Shown here: piece by piece, positions 58,690 to 64,000 of the stretch
Numbering within the stretch: position 1 is the stretch's first letter
Layout of the letters: every line of letters begins with the position of its first letter
DNA from: Odontocerum albicorne
Lineage: Eukaryota > Arthropoda > Insecta > Trichoptera > Odontoceridae
Direction: 5' to 3'
NCBI GenBank assembly: GCA_949825065.1
Contig: OX463854.1
Coordinates: 11,011,112 to 11,075,111, forward strand
DNA length: 64,000 nucleotides
Made by a program: the position numbers and the translations under genes
Notes under the pieces: generated by a model
What the model saw: the letters and a program-made list of their open reading frames with translations, nothing else
What the model was told of the DNA's origin: nothing
Database searches by the model: none

Positions 58690-58850
58690 TCTAACGCAAG
58701 GTGATCCAGATCATGGACCACATCATAAATAGCTGTCAACTGTAAGCGTTTCTAGAAAGTGTGCAGGAGCTGCTGTACATTGCGCGTAAGAAACGCACGC
58801 AGAAGATGGGTCGAAGACGATTTTGCCTACAACTGTTGTATCACGTTCTC
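58690..58850 (+). pseudogene. LINE C-terminal zinc-motif remnant
   Basis: IQIMDHIINSCQL followed by a stop and AFLESV resembles the 19517-19723 fragment (TMDHIVNSCPLYEFLES). The first Cys pair is lost. Both copies are followed by a CGCACGCAGAAGA-like stretch. Confidence 0.5.
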
Positions 58851-59345
58851 ATCACCAATATGTTGTAGAGTGGTCATGATGACCTCTTTCTGTCCACGAG
58901 GGACGATGGACTGACGCAGCGATTCCGATACATCTCCAACTGTGTCTGTGTACCTCGTAAAGCTGCTTTCTTAGGAATACATTTTTTTGTGAACAAGCTG
59001 CTCTTTTCGAACAATACTTCTCTACAGGTTTTGGTTGTAAGCTTGCAGATGCCTGTTTTCCAAACAACCTTAAATCTAAGCTAAGGGTATTTCTCGTTCT
59101 TCTTGGCATCTGCTATTTCACCATACAGCACGTTCTTAGGAAGTCTTTCTCCATCCATTTTTAGAACATGGCTGAACTTGTATAGTCTTTTAAATTGATC
59201 ATTGCCATTTAAAAAAAAACATCTACATTATCAACAACTTTTTCGTTTATAATTTTATCCTGCCATAGAAAATTTATTATTCAGCTTGTGGAAGTATTTA
59301 ATCTTCTTTCGTGGTGACAGTCCAAGTTTAGCTTCTATACAGAAG
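58851..59345 (-). pseudogene. LINE ORF2 C-terminal fragment
   Basis: Minus strand: LVSSMCFCIEAKLGLSPRKK (59380-59320) then, at about 59190-59110, KFSHVLKMDGERLPKNVLYG with EIADAK. The second is the GHVLRM-x-x-x-RLPK-x-x-LYGEL motif of a widespread LINE group. The C-terminal end, CIGIAASVHRPSWTER, matches A-x-DR-x-x-W-R loosely near 58890. Frameshifts are present. Confidence 0.58.
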
Positions 59346-59689
59346 CACATACTAGATACAAGTCTGATAAACAAACATTTTAGTTTTTATGCTGACGAGT
59401 GCAATACGAATAAATGAATAAAAAAATTTGAATTTTTACTACGCGAGCCTTCGACTTGAAATCGCTCTTCTAATCCGATCGACTCTTTGTATGAAACGAG
59501 GGTATTTTTTGAACGTGTTGTATTTCAGCAGCAGCACGTTGAGACTGCCTCCCAGGGCTACACATGTTGTGCCGCGATGTACTAAGCTATACTACGCTCT
59601 GATGTGCTCCTTCGTATTGTTTGTTCCTTACACACGTCGAATTTCGAAATAATTTTTTTTGAGTCGTTTTTTTTTCTATAATTTTAACG
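59346..59689. other. Interval, short unrecognised frame
   Basis: A 74-codon frame at 59428-59652 has no recognised domain. Confidence 0.35.
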
Positions 59690-59905
59690 ACCTCCTTAAC
59701 CTAGTTGGTACAACGTTAAAATCTCCACCCGGGGGTTTCGGGTTTGTTTCCCGATGGTACTTGAAAAAGAATTGGGTCAGAGTCTAGTAAAATACTTCAT
59801 ATGTTAACAATTCTCATGTTTGTTTGACGGGTGCTGTTGACTCTTCCGGTGCGGAAGTATTGACAAATCCTGCGGTAGTTATGTGCCTACGAAAATTATA
59901 TTCTT
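59690..59905 (+). repeat. SINE-B copy, full length
   Basis: Head CTCCTTAACCTAGTTGGTAC, GGGGGTTTCGGGTTTGTTTC B-box region, CAGAGTCTAGTAAAATAC body, and a tail region with GTGCGGAAGTATTGAC. Confidence 0.68.
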
Positions 59906-60124
59906 TACGTCAGAATACAGGACTACTTAATCCCTATGCCACGGGCGTCGTCAATTTATTATTTTTGTATCGTTAAATACATTTTTGTAGCAGTACAGTA
60001 AAATTATTCATAAAGCAATATGGTTTTGAAATAATGACGTGAAAATAATAAACTTTTTTTTTAAATAATTTTTTTCATCAAAATAATATCACGATTAACT
60101 TTTTTATATTTTAAATAATAATAT

Positions 60125-60240
60125 ATTTTCGTTGCATACAGTACATCCTGGTGGGCTTAATGTCATGCTGCAATATATTCTAACTAACCATATACATTTT
60201 AAAGAAGCTTTGACTAGGAACCAGACTTTAACTGAAAACA
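60125..60240 (-). repeat. SINE-A tail and body, headless
   Basis: CATACAGTACATCCTGGTGG, ATATTCTAACTAACCATATA and GGAACCAGACTTTAAC in minus-strand order. Confidence 0.6.
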
Positions 60241-60354
60241 AAAAAATTTTAAAACGATAAAGATTTGAAATAATGCCATGAACTTTTTAAAAATTATTTT
60301 GTAAAAAAAAAGTACCACGATTAAATGTCATAAATTATGTGTTATTAAATATTA

Positions 60355-60602
60355 CCTTTATATTACATACAATATATCCTGAGGAGTTAATTACCCTATT
60401 GCAATCTCTTCTAACTTACCAGAAATATTTTAAATTTCTTATTTAATATTTTAAATTTCTTAAGAAATATTTTAAATAAACTGACTGTGAACCAGACTAA
60501 AAAATTATAAAAAAAAAATCGGGCATCAGTGGGAAAACAATAGAACCCGCAACCCCTGGGCTGGAAACAGGTGTTTTATCAAATAAGCCATAGAGGTTAA
60601 TA
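60355..60602 (-). repeat. SINE-A copy, full length
   Basis: TACAATATATCCTGAGGAG, TTGCAATCTCTTCTAACTTA, a duplicated TTTTAAATTTCTT stretch, TGAACCAGACTAAAA, head with AATAGAACCCGCAACCCCTG and AAGCCATAGAGGTTA. Confidence 0.68.
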
Positions 60603-61129
60603 TAATGAAACCAGCCAGGGTCTCTTTCCGAGTTTCAACATAACACTTTAGACTTAATATCACCCTGTCTTTGTAGAGGATTCTCAAAAACGATGTGCCA
60701 TTTAAGATCAAAACTTGCCTACATAAATTGAAACGTAGAAAATGGCCAAGCAGCAAACCAACCGTTGCAGTCTGGATCGCATCGTCACGTTTACTTCTAA
60801 TAGCACCGCAGAGAGAAATATGCTTCACTTAAACCACTCGGGAGCACGGCCCGGCTAAACTCCATATCAAAGTGTGCTAACTGGAAACCGTGAAACTTAT
60901 TTATTTTAATAGATTTGTAAAGTGAAGACCAAACGGAATGGTCTAAACTTATCTTATCGAAGTCAGATACGGAAGATGGCTAAAGAAGATGTGGATCTAT
61001 ATCACATAACGTGAGACGAAGCATTGCTTTTGCCAGAGAATATGTCATTCAATGTACTCGTACATTCTTACCATACAAAAGTAAAAGGAAAATATTTCTA
61101 TGCACAATTTATTATATCCATCCATTGAT
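60603..61129. other. Interval, no gene seen
   Basis: A 100-codon minus-strand frame at 60526-60828 overlaps the SINE head and has no recognised domain. TACTCGTA at 61055. Confidence 0.35.
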
Positions 61130-61310
61130 CACCTCCATGGTCTAGGTGCTAACCCGCTGGACTTCCATTCGGAGGTTTCAGATTCGATCCCCGGTGGTAC
61201 CCGAAAAAAAAAACATTTTAAAAAAGTGTCAGCTTGTAACAATGCGGAAGTGCGTTAGATTTTTGCGGATGCTGTTTAATCTTTACGTGCTTCAATACGA
61301 GTATTTCTAT
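61130..61310 (+). repeat. SINE-B copy, cleanest head
   Basis: CACCTCCATGGTCTAGGTGC, CTGGACTTCCATTCGGAGG, B box AGATTCGATCCCCGGTGG, then AATGCGGAAGTGCGTTAG. TACGAGTA (61297) marks its right end. Confidence 0.72.
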
Positions 61311-61835
61311 CACGTGTGATTATGAATTGCTGGTTCCCTGTCTACTTCAATGATTTCAAAACCCAAAAATTCAATAAATAGGGTCTAACATAATATAACC
61401 TCTCTGCCATGCATTTTAATAATCACGTCAGTTTGGATGTGTTGAAGACTGCCAAACGAATGTAAAAATTCAGTAGCATATATAAAGAAACTTCTAATGT
61501 ACAGCTTTCTGCGTAGAAGATAAAACCACACCTGTATAAAACCATAACAACATCTGTAGTCACATACGGAGACAAATAATAGACCAGGATTTGTGAGGAA
61601 CAATATCGAGGTTGAAAATAGGGTATCACAAATAATGTAAAGCCCCAAACAGTAGATTTTTGGAGACCTTGGAGCGATAAGGAGACCCTATCTTGTATCC
61701 ATATTCTTTGATCGTCAGCGGCATAAGATTTAACCGATTAGCTTGAATTGGTCATTTTCATAGAGCGGATAACCATAGAGTAACCAAAAACATAAGAACG
61801 TAAAAGCATATATGTTACGCATTATGGAGTCAAAT
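61311..61835. other. Interval, no gene seen
   Basis: Overlapping minus-strand frames at 61385-61648 resemble nothing known. Confidence 0.35.
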
Positions 61836-62760
61836 TTATGATTGGTACATGTCATATTGAATGAATGATGAACAAGCAAAAGCTGAGGATTCAGTCAAAC
61901 TAGTACAAGATTGTCGGTTGTAGAATGTCATCATCATGAAGGCAAGTTTTTGGTCATCAGGGATAGAATTAATCAAACATTTAGACGTACATACATTTCT
62001 TGGCCAAAAACAGGCCAATGAACTATCCCTTTCTTGGCGCAGCGCAAGTCTATGATAGGAAATAAGCTGAAAATTTTCTTAGATATAAGAGGGGATGGTG
62101 AGACAGTTAAGGATATTATACAATAGAGACAGTATGTGAATTCGAATATAACAAATGTCCGCATAGTCCAAAATTGGTAAGAGCAGAGATTGCACGAGAA
62201 AAATGTTGGTTTTAGTAGGTAGGAATCTTTGCAACACTTTGAGGGAACGAAGGCTGAAGAATATTCTTCGGCTTGCCTCAATTATTTGATCTCGCCATAA
62301 GAGTGTTATCCATTAGCACTCCTAGGTTTTGACCAGTTTTATTAAATGGTATGATAGAGCCATTAAGTTATATTAGAGGGAGTATGTCAGTGTTGAATTT
62401 ACTGAAAAGCTGAGAGCTGCCAATGAGAATCACTTGAGACTTCGTAGGATTAATGAGTAAGTTATGCTCCTTATTTGTCCACTTGGAGAACGATTGAAGG
62501 TCCGCATTTAGATCGTTCAATGTCGTGTGAAAGCAATTTGGATCAAAATTTATATATAGTATATATCTGCAGGTCATACGCATACAGATGATAAGAACAC
62601 TTAAGAGATGATAAGAACACTTTATTATTGGGTTGATGAATATAAAAAAAATAGATCGGGGTGAGAATTCCACCTTGGATATTAAGGTTGTGTTTGGTTT
62701 GGATCCTTTTTGCAAACGTATATTTTAATACATATATGAATGAGATCAAATCCAAATAAC
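61836..62760 (-). pseudogene. L2/CR1-type LINE reverse transcriptase, decayed
   Basis: A non-LTR reverse transcriptase copies the element's RNA into the genome. Minus-strand blocks in order: IQGGILTPIYFFYIHQPN (RT motif with QG-x-L-x-P), YHLYAYDLQIY (the YADD active site, with the first Asp changed to Tyr), LNDLNADLQSFSKWTNKEH and INPTKSQVILIGS (motif after the active site), LNGSIIPFNKTGQNLGVLMD (the LGV-x-x-D block), SLRSLKVLQRFLPTKTN with SLLLPILDYADICY (the P-x-LDYAD motif). Three frames are needed, and stops fall between blocks. The 3' end is not visible. The LGVLMDNTL and LDYAD motifs fit CR1/L2-type elements, possibly the same family as 43850 and 51945. Confidence 0.85.
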
Positions 62761-63394
62761 TCCCCTTTTCTTAAGCCATCTTCATCGCAAAAATATACAA
62801 TCATAACTTTAATTTTATGATCAAACATTCCAAAAAAGATATTATATTATAAAAAAAATTCACACCCATAGAACCGAAAGCACAATTACTTTGTTTCATC
62901 GCTTTTCTTATATCTAAATAGAGCTTTATTTAATGGGTAACATATAATTCTAAGTTAAATATCCAAAAAGCTCGTAACAAAGACGGGTTTCTTGAGAAAA
63001 TAAAAAGGAAAGGAGAATATGATCTTGCCATAGCAATGTGAAAAAAAAAGGTTTTTTGGCGAGATTTAAAATACAATAAAGCAATTTTTATTGTGGCGAT
63101 AAAAGTTTACGTCTTCATATAAAGGGAATTTAAAAAAAAAACGGATTCGAAGAAAATGAAAGAAGACGCCGCGGTATGATTTCGCGTATCAAATTGCGTA
63201 TTATCTTAAAAGATTCATATTATGTACTTACTGTATTTTTTCTAACGAAAATACTCGCAGAGCTTGATCGTATATTTTCAGATAAAATTTTCCGAAATCA
63301 AATCTCATAAAAGATATGCAAAAGAAATATTTAAATCTAGTTGTTTTTATACTTTCATGGTCTATGATATATATGAAAAAAGAAGAAACGATAG
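62761..63394. other. AT-rich interval
   Basis: Nothing recognised. Confidence 0.4.
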
Positions 63395-63690
63395 AACTAT
63401 TTTATTTATTTTTTTATACATAACAAGAAATTTTATAATTACATAATTTATTAAAACTCTAAAATAATTAAATGTAGACACACAATTTTTATGGATCTGA
63501 GTTTGTTGTCTTTCATTTTACGTGTCTCCAGTAAACAAGACTTTTGTCTGTATCTTACTAAGAACATATAACATGGAGAAATAAGTTGATATTTTTTTTC
63601 CGATTGTTGATTATACATGGCGCACCATACAGTCATTCTACAAAGGTGTAATGGTCGTTGGTGTATCCATTGAGGATTTTCAGTGCCCCA
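63395..63690 (-). repeat. Dispersed repeat E, copy 2
   Basis: Aligns with 25545-25765: AGACACACAATTTTTATGGA, GTGTCTCCAGTAAACAAG, CTGTATCTTACTAAGAACAT. The left TTTATTTATTT run is an A-rich tail on the minus strand. Confidence 0.6.
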
Positions 63691-64000
63691 ATAGCGGCTA
63701 TTCTGTTTATTAACAACTTTGAAAACATATATTTTCTACTTCTCGAATAATTTATTTGTATATCCTTAATCATTCATTATTTTTACGCGGCCGAATCCTA
63801 TAATAAGAAAAATATATAGGTTTATTGATAGGATCGTATGTACATATAAATTGTCTTTCAAATTGAGTGGTTTTTTGATTCTTGTTTTTTTAATTCTTTA
63901 ATAAAACACACAATTTGCTTTAATTTCCAAAAACTTTTTATTGGCCATTGACGTATAATGTATGACATTTAAACATAAAAAAAACAATATCTGCTAAATA
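63691..64000. other. AT-rich right edge of window
   Basis: Nothing recognised. Confidence 0.4.

Overview
The window looks like a TE-rich, AT-rich (roughly one-third G+C by eye) intergenic or heterochromatic stretch of an arthropod nuclear genome, most likely an insect. The reasons are mariner and piggyBac transposases, several LINE C-terminal families of arthropod type, tRNA-derived SINEs, abundant minisatellites and no operon-like layout. I cannot name the species. I found no exon I would assign to a host gene; every coding signal I can identify belongs to a decayed transposable element.

Layout: 0-10 kb holds a LINE fragment at the left edge, SINE-A and LINE 3' ends, and one piggyBac element (about 5173-7807) whose transposase is nearly full length but carries one stop and one frameshift. 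10-21 kb holds two mariner copies with different internal deletions (10540-11487 and 20279-20912), LINE C-terminal fragments, SINEs and a 234-bp tandem duplication. 21-31 kb is dominated by 3' fragments of one LINE family (called LINE-W here, with a C-terminus like WRS-x-LS-x-YP), plus SINEs and a LINE lacking its catalytic core. 31.4-32.5 kb is a striking 18-bp minisatellite with a 90-bp higher-order unit and a stop-free frame of 355 codons. 33-42 kb holds more LINE and SINE fragments, a nested 185-bp tandem repeat and a 34-bp satellite. 42-48 kb holds three copies of a foldback repeat whose arms carry a hammerhead-like core, plus a 200-base assembly gap flanked by near-duplicate sequence. 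49.8-50.3 kb is a non-autonomous element with about 60-bp terminal inverted repeats. 51-64 kb holds an L2/CR1-type LINE 3' end, SINEs, a (TA)n array, and a second L2/CR1-type LINE with a decayed reverse transcriptase.

Family labels used here (SINE-A, SINE-B, SINE-C, LINE-W and so on) are local names for repeats seen more than once; they are not database names. SINE-A has a tRNA-like head and a tail closely resembling the 3' end of the L2/CR1-type LINE in this window, which suggests a SINE/LINE partnership. The elements appear to be dead relics. They interact only in the sense that short elements (SINE-A, deleted mariners, the TIR element) look like passengers of longer autonomous families.
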